Origin: Cupriavidus pauculus
Lineage (GTDB): Bacteria; Pseudomonadota; Gammaproteobacteria; Burkholderiales; Burkholderiaceae
Assembly: GCF_002858765.1 (NCBI RefSeq)
Contig: NZ_PJRP01000001.1
Span: forward strand, 126,414 to 190,413
Length of the DNA stretch: 64,000 bases
Reading direction: 5' to 3'
The notes under the pieces were generated by a model that was not told the origin of the DNA, did not search any database, and worked only from the letters and a program-made list of their open reading frames with translations. How positions within the stretch are numbered: the stretch's first letter is position 1; the number at the start of each line of letters is the position of its first letter. The position numbers and the translations under genes are program-made. Below, piece by piece: positions 54,682-62,774 of this stretch.

Positions 54682-55857
54682 ATGCGCGATCTTACCAAAG
54701 AACAGGCGGCGTCGGGCCGCAAGCTGCACGCGTTCACCTTCGCCATGCTATGTGTCGCCGGCGTCACAGCCGGAGCCGGCATGGCCGTCCAGGCGGCCGA
54801 TCTGAACGTCTCGGCGGCACAGCTCGCCCAGGCCGATGCGACCGCCCAGCAGGGTATCCCCGTTTCCGAACTGGCGCCGAGCGCGCCAAGCCAGTACACC
54901 GTGCGGTCGGGCGACACGCTGTGGGGCATTTCGGGCCAGTATCTGCGCCAGCCGTGGCGCTGGCCGGCGCTGTGGGGCATGAACCGTCAGCAGGTTCGCA
55001 ATCCGCATTTGATCTTCCCGGGCCAGATCCTTTACCTGGTACAGCGCGATGGCCGCGCGTACCTGTCGACCACCGCGCCGGGGGGCGCCCGTGGCGATAC
55101 CCGCCTGTCGCCGCGCGTGCGTGGTGACGGCCCCGATGGCGAAGCGATCCTGAGCATTCCGGCGTCAGATATCGAGCCGTTCCTGACGCGTCCGCTGGTC
55201 GTGGAGCAGGGCACGGTCGATACGTCGGCCCGGATCGTGGCGTTGCCGGATGCCCGTGTCTACATGGGACGTGGCGATACCGGCTTCGTGCGCGGCATCG
55301 CGCCGCCCGACGCGGCGGTCGGCAGCGACTGGCAGGCATTTACCCCTGCCCTGCCGGTGCGTGATCCGGTCAGCAACGACGTGATCGGCTTTGAAGCCCA
55401 GTACCAGGGCAGCGTGCGCGTGACGCGCGGCCCGGAAGGTCCGGATGCCGTCACGACGGTGCAGGCCACCCAGTCGCCGCAGGAAATGGGCGCGGGCTCG
55501 CTGCTGCTGCCCCAGCCGACGCGTGAACTGGTGCGCTATGTGCCCCATGCGCCTGACAACAATGTCGAGGCGCGCATCGCGGCCGTGTATGGCGGCGTGC
55601 AGTACGGCGGCGCCAAGCAGGTGGTGGTGCTGAACCTCGGCTCGAACGCTGGCCTGGAGCCGGGTCACGTGCTGGCGCTGTCGCGCGTGGGCGGCGTGGC
55701 CAAGGATCCGACCGACGGCAACCGCAGCATCACGCTGCCGGATGACCGCTATGGCCTGGCCTACGTTTATCGCGTCTTCCCGGGCATCGCCTACGCGCTG
55801 GTGACCGATGCCAGCAACGTGATGAAGGTCGGCGACCTCGCCACCACCCCGCAATAA
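54682..55857 (+). CDS. LysM-domain peptidoglycan-binding protein
   Basis: A 391-residue exported protein. A membrane/signal segment (about residues 18-38) is followed by one LysM domain, 'QYTVRSGDTLWGISGQYL...LIFPGQILYLV' (residues 72-120), which binds peptidoglycan. The remaining 270 residues form a domain of unknown function, seen next to dprA in many beta-proteobacteria. It starts divergently from def, and dprA follows after 41 bp, so the two are likely one transcript. Confidence 0.87.
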   Translation: MRDLTKEQAASGRKLHAFTFAMLCVAGVTAGAGMAVQAADLNVSAAQLAQADATAQQGIPVSELAPSAPSQYTVRSGDTLWGISGQYLRQPWRWPALWGMNRQQVRNPHLIFPGQILYLVQRDGRAYLSTTAPGGARGDTRLSPRVRGDGPDGEAILSIPASDIEPFLTRPLVVEQGTVDTSARIVALPDARVYMGRGDTGFVRGIAPPDAAVGSDWQAFTPALPVRDPVSNDVIGFEAQYQGSVRVTRGPEGPDAVTTVQATQSPQEMGAGSLLLPQPTRELVRYVPHAPDNNVEARIAAVYGGVQYGGAKQVVVLNLGSNAGLEPGHVLALSRVGGVAKDPTDGNRSITLPDDRYGLAYVYRVFPGIAYALVTDASNVMKVGDLATTPQ

Positions 55858-55898
55858 CCGGCGGGCGCGTGCGCAAGCACGCGCTGCCGCGTTGTTCG

Positions 55899-57026
55899 AT
55901 GACCGATTCGACTCGCGACCCAGCCGAAGTGGCTGCCTGGGTGCGGCTGACGGCAACACCCGGTGTTTCCGCGCAGGCCGGACGCCGTCTGCTGGCGGCT
56001 TTCGGGCTGCCACAGGCCGTGCTGGCCCAGAACCTTGCAAGGCTGCGTGATGCCGCGGAGCCCGCGGTAGCGCGCGCCCTCGCCGCGCCGCCCGATGCCG
56101 ACGTATCCGCCCGCATCGATCGCACCCTGCAGTGGCTCGACACGCCTGGCCATCATCTGGTCACCATGGCGGACGCCGCCTATCCGGCGCGCCTGCTCGA
56201 CCTTGCCGATCCGCCGATGGTGCTCTACGTCAATGGCCAGGCCGGACGCCTGCAGGCGCCCTCGCTGGGCATCGTCGGCGCGCGCCATGCCACGGCGCAG
56301 GGCGTGCGCAATGCGCAGACGTTCGCTTCAGCGTTTTCCGATGCCGGGCTGGCCGTGGTGTCGGGGCTGGCGCTCGGCATCGACGCCGCGGCGCATGCGG
56401 CCGCGCTGGATGGGCCGGGCGGCACGGTGGCCGTGGTAGGAACCGGCGTCGATATCGTCTATCCGGCCCGGCACCACAAGCTGGCACACCAGATTGTCGA
56501 TATGGGCGGAGCCATCGTCAGCGAATTCCCATTGGGTACGCCGGGGCTGCCGAACCATTTTCCGCGCCGCAACCGCATCATCGCGGCGCTGGCGCGCGGT
56601 GTGCTGGTGGTGGAGGCCGCCGAGCGGTCGGGGTCGCTGATCACGGCCCGGCTGGCGTCGGAAATCGGGCGCGAGGTCTTTGCGATTCCGGGATCGATCC
56701 ACGCCGACCTTTCGCGCGGCTGCCACAAGCTGATTCGTCAGGGCGCCAAGCTGGTGGAGTCGGCGGCCGACGTTTTCGAGGAATTCGGGGATCTGGCACT
56801 CGCCGCAACGGCTGCGGACACGAAGGCTGGCCGAACCCCCGCCAGTCCCGCGCCGCCCGCGGCCGACGCACTCGGGACGGCGCTCGCCTATGATCCTGTC
56901 ACGCTCGATGCGTTGTGCGAGGGCACCGGCATGACGGCAGAGGCGGTATCCGGCGCGCTGCTGCAACTGGAGCTGGCGGGCGCGGCAGAGCGCCTGCCAG
57001 GCAACCGATTCCGGCGTCTGGCATGA
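55899..57026 (+). CDS. dprA: DNA processing protein DprA
   Basis: A 375-residue protein that loads RecA on incoming single-stranded DNA during natural transformation. The Rossmann-like core has 'LGIVGARHATAQG', 'VVSGLALGIDAAAHAAAL' and 'SEFPLGTPGLPNHFPRRNRI', and a C-terminal winged helix (residues 310-370) is present. The ATG at 55899 follows a poor ribosome site; translation may rely on the upstream gene. The thioredoxin gene starts 37 bp after its stop. Confidence 0.93.
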   Translation: MTDSTRDPAEVAAWVRLTATPGVSAQAGRRLLAAFGLPQAVLAQNLARLRDAAEPAVARALAAPPDADVSARIDRTLQWLDTPGHHLVTMADAAYPARLLDLADPPMVLYVNGQAGRLQAPSLGIVGARHATAQGVRNAQTFASAFSDAGLAVVSGLALGIDAAAHAAALDGPGGTVAVVGTGVDIVYPARHHKLAHQIVDMGGAIVSEFPLGTPGLPNHFPRRNRIIAALARGVLVVEAAERSGSLITARLASEIGREVFAIPGSIHADLSRGCHKLIRQGAKLVESAADVFEEFGDLALAATAADTKAGRTPASPAPPAADALGTALAYDPVTLDALCEGTGMTAEAVSGALLQLELAGAAERLPGNRFRRLA

Positions 57027-57062
57027 TCCGCGGTATCGCGTTTGCCTCACTTTTCGACTCCA

Positions 57063-57470
57063 ATGGCCGTTTACTTCCCCGAGCAGGACACTACTGCCCT
57101 GCGCCAGGCGCTCCTTGCGCGTCCGCAGGGACGGCTGGTGGCCTGTCTTTGCGCGGCATGGTGCGGTACCTGCAAGGAATATCTGCCCGGTTTTGCGGCG
57201 TTGGCGGCACGTTATCCGGACGATTGTTTCGTCTGGATCGATGTCGAAACCCACGCTGACTATCTGGGCGAGGACATCGACATCGAAAATTTTCCTACTG
57301 TATTGATTCAGCCCATTGCCGGAGGCGCGCCACAGTTTTACGGAACCGTGCTGCCCCACCTGAATGTGCTGGATCGGATGCTGGGACGCGCGGGTACCAT
57401 GGCCGGCGCGGCGCCAGACATCCCGGAAGTGCTGCCCTGGCTGCTTGGCAGAGGTGCCGATAACGGTTGA
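57063..57470 (+). CDS. Thioredoxin-fold protein
   Basis: A 135-residue thioredoxin-like protein without a signal peptide. The active site is Cys34-Gly-Thr-Cys37 in AAWCGTCKEY, unlike the CGPC of ordinary thioredoxin, and the cis-proline is in 'IENFPTVLI'. It probably reduces or relays a cytoplasmic disulfide. It follows dprA by 37 bp in the same direction. An upstream in-frame ATG (57042) adds seven residues and lacks support. Confidence 0.82.
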   Translation: MAVYFPEQDTTALRQALLARPQGRLVACLCAAWCGTCKEYLPGFAALAARYPDDCFVWIDVETHADYLGEDIDIENFPTVLIQPIAGGAPQFYGTVLPHLNVLDRMLGRAGTMAGAAPDIPEVLPWLLGRGADNG

Positions 57471-57629
57471 GCATGGTCAGGGTGGGCGGCGGCGTTTGCT
57501 TGCACGCCCATCGGAACCGCGCTTATTATTGGCGCCTCAAAGCCCAGGCGTGCTGTTTACATAGTTTGCTGTGAATTTCAAGAGGCGCAAACTGCCCTTC
57601 AAGGCAGTGGCGCCGCAAGGACCCGTTGA

Positions 57630-60335
57630 ATGTCTAAAGCCCTCATCATCGCGGAAAAGCCATCGGTTGCCGCCGATATTGCGCGCGCCCTCGGGGGCTT
57701 TGCCAAGCACGACGAATATTTCGAGAGCGACGACTACGTGCTGTCCTCGGCCGTGGGCCACCTGGTGGAAATCGCCGCGCCGGACGACTACGAGGTCAAG
57801 CGGGGCAAGTGGAGCTTCACCAATCTGCCGGTGATCCCCCCGCATTTCGACCTGCGCCCGATCGCCAAGACCGAATCGCGTCTGAAAGTGCTCAATCGCC
57901 TCATCAAGCGCAAGGATGTGACCGCGCTGATCAACGCCTGCGACGCGGGGCGCGAAGGGGAGCTGATTTTCCGGCTGATCGCCCAGCAGGCCAAGGCCAA
58001 GCAGCCGGTGCGCCGCCTGTGGCTGCAGTCGATGACGCCGCAGGCGATCCGCGACGGGTTTGCCGCGCTGCGCGAAGACGAGGAAATGATGCCGCTGGCC
58101 GATGCGGCCCGCTGCCGTTCCGAGGCCGACTGGCTGGTCGGCATCAACGGCACGCGTGCGATGACGGCCTTCAACAGCAAGGGCGGCGGCTTCTTCCTGA
58201 CCACCGTGGGCCGGGTGCAGACCCCGACGCTGTCGATCGTTGTGGAGCGCGAAGAGAAGATCAAGCACTTCGTGCCGCGCGACTACTGGGAAGTGCGCGC
58301 CGAGTTCATCGCCGCCGCCGGCCTGTACGAGGGCCGCTGGTTCGATCCGAAGTTCAAGAAGAACGAATTCGACCCCGAGGCACGCGAGTCGCGCCTGTGG
58401 AGCGAAGCCGAGGCCAAGAGCATCGTGGCGGCCTGCCGCGACAAGGCGGGTACGGTTTCCGAGGAATCGAAGCCGTCCACGCAGCAGTCGCCGACCCTGT
58501 TCGACCTGACCACGCTGCAGCGCGAAGCCAACTCGCGTTTTGGCTTTTCGGCCAAGAACACGCTGGGCCTGGCGCAGGCGCTGTATGAAAAGCACAAGGT
58601 GCTGACGTACCCGCGTACCGACGCCCGCGCGCTGCCCGAGGACTACATGGACACGGTCAAGCAGACCATGGACATGCTGGCCGACAGCTCGCCGAACTAC
58701 CTGCCGCACGCCAAGAAGATCCTGTCGCAAGGCTGGGTGAAGCCGAACAAGAAGATCTTCGACAACAGCAAGATCAGCGATCACTTCGCCATCATCCCGA
58801 CCCTGCAGGCGCCCAAGAACCTGTCCGAGCCGGAGCAGAAGCTGTACGACCTGGTCGTGCGCCGCTTCCTGGCCGTGTTCTTCCCGCCCGCCGAATTCCA
58901 GGTGACCACGCGGATTACCGAAGTGGCGGGCCATCACTTCAAGACCGAAGGCAAGGTGCTGGTCAATCCGGGCTGGCTCGTGATCTACGGCCGCGAAGCG
59001 CAGGGCAAGGACGACAAGGACGCGAACCTGGTGCCGGTGCAGAAGGACGAGAAGGTCAAGACCGACAAGGTCGATGCCGTCGGCCTGAGCACGCGCCCGC
59101 CCGCCCGCTACAACGAAGCCACGCTGCTGTCGGCGATGGAAGGTGCCGGCAAGCTCGTGGACGACGACGCGCTGCGCGAGGCCATGGCCGGCAAGGGCCT
59201 GGGCACGCCGGCCACGCGAGCGGCCATCATCGAAGGGCTGCTGACCGAAAAATACCTGGTGCGCGAGGGCCGCGAGCTGATCCCGACCGCCAAGGCTTTC
59301 CAGCTGATGACGCTGCTGCGCGGGCTGGGCGTGCTGGAACTGACGCAGGCCGAACTGACCGGCGAGTGGGAACACAAGCTGTCGCAGATCGAGCGCGGCC
59401 GGCTGAAGCGCGACGAATTCATGCGCGAGATCGCGCAGATGACGCAGCAGATCGTCAAGCGCGCCAAGGAATACGACAGCGACACGATCCCCGGCGATTA
59501 CGCCACGCTGGACACGCCGTGCCCGCAGTGCGGCGGCCAGGTCAAGGAAAACTACCGCCGCTTTGCCTGTACGGCGTGCGAGTTCTCGATCAGCAAGATC
59601 CCGGGCGGACGCCAGTTCGAGATCGACGAAGTCGAGGAACTGCTGCTGAAGAAGGAAATTGGTCCGCTGCAGGGATTCCGCAGCAAGATGGGCCGTCCGT
59701 TCGCAGCCATCCTGAAGCTGGCCAAGGATGACGAGGGCCACTGGAAGATGGAGTTCGACTTCGGGCAGAACGACGAGGAAGACGACGAACCGGTGGACTT
59801 CAGCGAGCAGACGCCGGTGGGCCACTGCCCGAAGTGCAATGGCTCGGTCTACGAGCACGGCATGAAGTACGTGTGCGAGAACGCGGTCGGCAGCGAGAAG
59901 ACCTGCGATTTCACGACGGGCAAGATCATCCTGCAGCAGGAAATCTCGCGCGAGCAGATCGGCAAGCTGCTGACCGCCGGCAAGACGGACCTGCTGACCG
60001 GCTTCAAGTCGTCGCGCACGGGCCGCAACTTCAAGGCGTTCCTGGTCAAGCAGCCGGACGGCAAGATCGGCTTCGAGTTCGAGGTGCGCGAGCCCAAGGC
60101 GGGCGCCAAGCCTGCCGCGAAGTCTGCGGCGGCGAAGTCGGCCGCCAAGGGCGAGGAAGCGGAAGCCGCGCCGGCCAAGGCCGCCGCGAAGACCGCTGCC
60201 AAGAAGGCGCCGGCCAAGAAGGCTGCGGCTAAAACCGCGCCGGCCAAGAAGGTGGCCACGAAGACGGCTGCAAAGACTGCCACCAAGACCGCCGCGGCCA
60301 AGAAGGCGAAGCAGACTGCGGAAGCCGAAGAGTAA
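57630..60335 (+). CDS. topB: DNA topoisomerase III
   Basis: A 901-residue type IA topoisomerase. The Toprim acidic motifs are 'LIIAEKPSVAADIARAL' and 'NACDAGREGELIFRLI', and the active-site tyrosine is in VLTYPRTD. Two C-terminal zinc-finger modules follow (CPQCGG...CTAC near residue 635, CPKCNG...C near 735). A tail of about 75 residues (from near 825) is Lys/Ala-rich with AAKTA- and KKAPAKKA-type repeats, as in histone H1. It is longer than E. coli TopB (653) because of the fingers and tail. It relaxes and decatenates DNA. Confidence 0.92.
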   Translation: MSKALIIAEKPSVAADIARALGGFAKHDEYFESDDYVLSSAVGHLVEIAAPDDYEVKRGKWSFTNLPVIPPHFDLRPIAKTESRLKVLNRLIKRKDVTALINACDAGREGELIFRLIAQQAKAKQPVRRLWLQSMTPQAIRDGFAALREDEEMMPLADAARCRSEADWLVGINGTRAMTAFNSKGGGFFLTTVGRVQTPTLSIVVEREEKIKHFVPRDYWEVRAEFIAAAGLYEGRWFDPKFKKNEFDPEARESRLWSEAEAKSIVAACRDKAGTVSEESKPSTQQSPTLFDLTTLQREANSRFGFSAKNTLGLAQALYEKHKVLTYPRTDARALPEDYMDTVKQTMDMLADSSPNYLPHAKKILSQGWVKPNKKIFDNSKISDHFAIIPTLQAPKNLSEPEQKLYDLVVRRFLAVFFPPAEFQVTTRITEVAGHHFKTEGKVLVNPGWLVIYGREAQGKDDKDANLVPVQKDEKVKTDKVDAVGLSTRPPARYNEATLLSAMEGAGKLVDDDALREAMAGKGLGTPATRAAIIEGLLTEKYLVREGRELIPTAKAFQLMTLLRGLGVLELTQAELTGEWEHKLSQIERGRLKRDEFMREIAQMTQQIVKRAKEYDSDTIPGDYATLDTPCPQCGGQVKENYRRFACTACEFSISKIPGGRQFEIDEVEELLLKKEIGPLQGFRSKMGRPFAAILKLAKDDEGHWKMEFDFGQNDEEDDEPVDFSEQTPVGHCPKCNGSVYEHGMKYVCENAVGSEKTCDFTTGKIILQQEISREQIGKLLTAGKTDLLTGFKSSRTGRNFKAFLVKQPDGKIGFEFEVREPKAGAKPAAKSAAAKSAAKGEEAEAAPAKAAAKTAAKKAPAKKAAAKTAPAKKVATKTAAKTATKTAAAKKAKQTAEAEE

Positions 60336-60364
60336 GCGCTCGCAAGGCGCGCTTGCGGCAAACG

Positions 60365-60394
60365 AAATGGCGAGGCAGATGCCTCGCCATTTTT
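60365..60394. terminator. Bidirectional terminator between topB and the LysR gene
   Basis: The stem AAATGGCGAGGC/GCCTCGCCATTT has an AGAT loop and a T-run; it overlaps the last codon region of the convergent LysR gene by two bases. Confidence 0.85.
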
Positions 60395-61316
60395 ATTGAC
60401 TGGCCAGCTTGACGAGGTTCTCGCCAGCCCGCTGCTTGCCTTCGTCGAGCAGGAAGTCGATGAAGGCGCGCACCTTGGTGGGCAGGAATTTGCGGCTTGG
60501 GTAGACCACGCTGACATCGCGGCGCGGCAACTGGTACTGCGGCAGGATATGCATCAGCCGGCCGGCCTCGATATTGGGCCGGGCCAGGTACGACGACAGC
60601 ATCGCGATGCCCATGTCGGCCAGCGCGGCCTGGTGCGCCAGCTCGGCATTGCTGCACAGCAGCCCCGGGCGAATCGGCACCGTGACCTCCCCTTCCGGGC
60701 CGGACAGGGTCCATTCGTGCTCGGCCGTGGGCAGTCGCATGGCGATGGCGCGGTGGTTGGACAGGTCGTGGGCCGTGCGTAGCGGCGGATGTTCGCGCAG
60801 ATAGCCCGGAGAGGCGCACAGGACGATTTCGGCGGAGATCAGCGGCCGGGCGACCAGGTGCGAACCCAACCCGAGGTCGGACAGCATCACGCCGACGTCG
60901 CGCCCTTCCTCGACGATGTCGATCACGCGGTCCGACAACTGCACGTCGAAGACCACATCCGGATAGAGCTGGTGAAACCGTTCCAGGGTCTTCGGCAGCA
61001 GGTGCAGGCCGAACATGACCGGCGCCACGAGCCGTAGCGTCCCGGACAGCGACTGGCTACGGGCGGTGACGATCGATTCCGCCTCTTCGACGTCTTCCAG
61101 GATCTGCGCGCAACGCTGCAGGTAGGTTTCGCCGGCGTCCGTCAGCGACAGGCTGCGCGTGGTGCGGTTCAGCAGCCGGGTGCCGAGGTGGCTTTCCAGA
61201 TCGGCCACATACCGCGTGACCACGGCGTTGGACATTTCCAGTTGCTGCGCCGCACGGGCGAAGCTGCCAAGTTCGACCACCTTGGCGAAGACGCGCATCG
61301 ATTGCAGCCGATCCAT
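60393..61316 (-). CDS. LysR-family transcriptional regulator
   Basis: A 307-residue LysR regulator. The helix-turn-helix starts 'MRVFAKVVELGSFARAAQQL' and 'SNAVVTRYVADLESHLGTRL', placing it in the DsdC/AaeR-like 'CrgA' group that often controls quinone or efflux genes. The ATG at 61316 has GGGAG in front. The nearest divergent gene is the secreted repeat protein 189 bp away, a possible target. No effector is evident. Confidence 0.9.
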   Translation of the reverse strand: MDRLQSMRVFAKVVELGSFARAAQQLEMSNAVVTRYVADLESHLGTRLLNRTTRSLSLTDAGETYLQRCAQILEDVEEAESIVTARSQSLSGTLRLVAPVMFGLHLLPKTLERFHQLYPDVVFDVQLSDRVIDIVEEGRDVGVMLSDLGLGSHLVARPLISAEIVLCASPGYLREHPPLRTAHDLSNHRAIAMRLPTAEHEWTLSGPEGEVTVPIRPGLLCSNAELAHQAALADMGIAMLSSYLARPNIEAGRLMHILPQYQLPRRDVSVVYPSRKFLPTKVRAFIDFLLDEGKQRAGENLVKLASQ

Positions 61317-61505
61317 GACATAGTCTCCCGCTTCCGCCGTGAATTTTTACACGGTACGGGTAGTTTATTGTTGAAACCACAATCAATCATTGTGGACGCG
61401 GATATTTATTCATATCAGGGGAATGCCTAATATCACGCTAACTGATGCCGCGACGCAGCAATATCCCAAACGACGGCATCCTCGAATAAAAGTGAAGGAT
61501 TCGCC

Positions 61506-61754
61506 ATGAAGCGCCAAATCGCCCTGATCGCTGCAGCCGTTGTTGCCCTGTCCGCCGCCCCCGCCTTTGCCAAGGCCGGCAAGTTCGACCCGTACACCGA
61601 CGGCGCGAAGGCCGGCAAGTTCGACACCTTCACGGATGGCGCGAAGGCCGGCAAGTTCGACACCTTCACGGATGGCGCCAAGGCTGGCAAGTTCGATACG
61701 TTTACCGACGGCGCCAAGTCGTTCGACGTCTACTCGGACGGCGCCAAGATCTGA
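61506..61754 (+). CDS. Small secreted protein of 12-residue tandem repeats
   Basis: An 82-residue exported protein I do not recognise. A Sec signal peptide (residues 1-22, ending AFA) is followed by four copies of a 12-residue unit, consensus KAGKFDTFTDGA (23-70), and a degenerate fifth (KSFDVYSDGA, 71-80). The mature part is about 60 residues with a net mix of Lys and Asp and regularly spaced Phe and Thr. It has no cysteine or histidine. The regular F-D-x-F/Y-T/S-D-G pattern resembles calcium-binding or amyloid-like repeats, but I can only describe it. A strong terminator follows. Confidence 0.85.
   Translation: MKRQIALIAAAVVALSAAPAFAKAGKFDPYTDGAKAGKFDTFTDGAKAGKFDTFTDGAKAGKFDTFTDGAKSFDVYSDGAKI
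61572..61715 (+). repeat. Four 36-bp tandem repeats inside the secreted-protein gene
   Basis: Units begin at 61572, 61608, 61644 and 61680, each 36 bp, followed by a shorter diverged unit. The second and third are almost identical, showing recent expansion or gene conversion; such a locus can change copy number. Confidence 0.92.
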
Positions 61755-61771
61755 TCCGCCAGATATTCCGC

Positions 61772-61804
61772 AAAAAGCCCGTACCAATCGGTACGGGCTT
61801 TTTT
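61772..61804 (+). terminator. Terminator of the secreted repeat-protein gene
   Basis: The perfect stem AAAAGCCCGTACC/GGTACGGGCTTTT has an AATC loop and a long T-run. Confidence 0.92.
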
Positions 61805-61846
61805 CATGGGCGTCCGGCGAGATTATCGAGTTGGGTCGCCAAAAGA

Positions 61847-61869
61847 AAACGGGCCAGATGGCCCGTTTT
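61847..61869 (-). terminator. Terminator of the glycine-zipper gene
   Basis: The stem AAAACGGGCC/GGCCCGTTTT with an AGAT loop lies 18 bases after the leftward stop codon, followed by Ts in that direction. Confidence 0.85.
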
Positions 61870-61886
61870 GCATTTTCCGCCTCGAC

Positions 61887-62321
61887 TTAGTCGTGGTGGT
61901 GATGACGATGCTTGCTGCGCTTGTAGTTGCGGCGGTCGTCGTCATAAGAGTTGCTGCGCGACACGTTGCCGCCCAGTGCGGCACCGGCTGCACCGCCCAG
62001 GCCGGCGCCCACCAGGCCGCCCGTACGGCCGCCCATGGCGTTGCCGGCTGCGGTACCGGCGCCGCCGCCCAGGGCGCCGCCAATGATGGCGCCCGTGCGC
62101 TCGCGGCGATTCGAGGTCAGCGCACCGCCGGCGCCACCGCCGACTGCGCCGCCGATGATCGACCCGGTGCTACCGCCCAGTGCACCACCAACAGCGGCAC
62201 CTGCCACGCCACCCAGGCCACCGCCGAGCGCGTTGTTCAGATCACCTCCTGCAAACGCCGGCAGCGTAGCCGCCGAGAGGGCAAGAGCCAGAGTCAGGTT
62301 GCGGAGAGGATGGCGAGACAT
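61887..62321 (-). CDS. Glycine-zipper envelope protein with His-rich tail
   Basis: A 144-residue exported protein. A Sec signal peptide (1-24, ending AFA) is followed by about 90 residues of glycine-zipper repeats (GxxxG patterns such as 'AAVGGALGGSTGSIIGGAVG'), able to form tightly packed membrane helices. A polar tail ends in KHRHHHHD, a possible metal-binding cluster. Similar proteins are outer-membrane-associated, but their role is unknown. The ATG at 62321 has AAGGAAA in front. Confidence 0.85.
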   Translation of the reverse strand: MSRHPLRNLTLALALSAATLPAFAGGDLNNALGGGLGGVAGAAVGGALGGSTGSIIGGAVGGGAGGALTSNRRERTGAIIGGALGGGAGTAAGNAMGGRTGGLVGAGLGGAAGAALGGNVSRSNSYDDDRRNYKRSKHRHHHHD

Positions 62322-62503
62322 CGTATTTTCCTTATGTGGTGTGTATCTGGAACCGGAGTGTAGAGAAGCAGCCCTACCCTTGCTGTAACCAGTTGTGAGG
62401 TGCTGTAACCCGCTGCAGAAACGGTATCGAACCGTTAAAAAGCGATGCTCCGGCGCAACAGCGCGCAATGATACGTCACAAAGTCACGGCGGGGACCGGG
62501 CAT

Positions 62504-62531
62504 GAAAAAGCGGCCTCGCAGGGCCGCTTTC
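62504..62531 (-). terminator. Terminator of the cstA-ybdD unit
   Basis: A stem AAAGCGGCC/GGGCCGCTTT with a T-run in the leftward direction, 33 bases past the ybdD stop. Confidence 0.85.
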
Positions 62532-62563
62532 CGTTGATACCGGCTGACCGGCCAGCGCCGCCG

Positions 62564-62758
62564 TCAGCAGCACTTGCCCTGCCCGCCCCCGTACCGGGCC
62601 TCCTGGCGTTCGCGGAAGAATTCCTCGTACGTCATGGGCGCGCGGTCCGGATGGGTACTTTCCATATGGGCCACGTAGGTCTGGTAGTCGGGCAGGCCCA
62701 CCATCAGCCGCAGCGACTGGCCCAGGTAACGTCCCATGGTTCCGATCTGATCCAGCAT
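62564..62758 (-). CDS. YbdD/YjiX-family small protein
   Basis: A 64-residue protein. The YbdD pattern 'RLMVGLPDYQTYVAHMEST' and 'HPDRAPMTYEEFFRERQEAR' is complete and the chain ends in a Cys pair (GKCC). It lies 16 bp after the cstA-type gene, as in E. coli cstA-ybdD and yjiY-yjiX, and is thought to be an accessory of that peptide/pyruvate transporter. Confidence 0.93.
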   Translation of the reverse strand: MLDQIGTMGRYLGQSLRLMVGLPDYQTYVAHMESTHPDRAPMTYEEFFRERQEARYGGGQGKCC

Positions 62759-62774
62759 GGGTGGCTCCTTCCGG

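Noticed and set aside
61433-61717. A leftward repeat protein antisense to the secreted repeat protein.
   Set aside because: Its repeats are only the reverse reading of the 36-bp units; it has no signal peptide or ribosome site, while the plus-strand frame has both.
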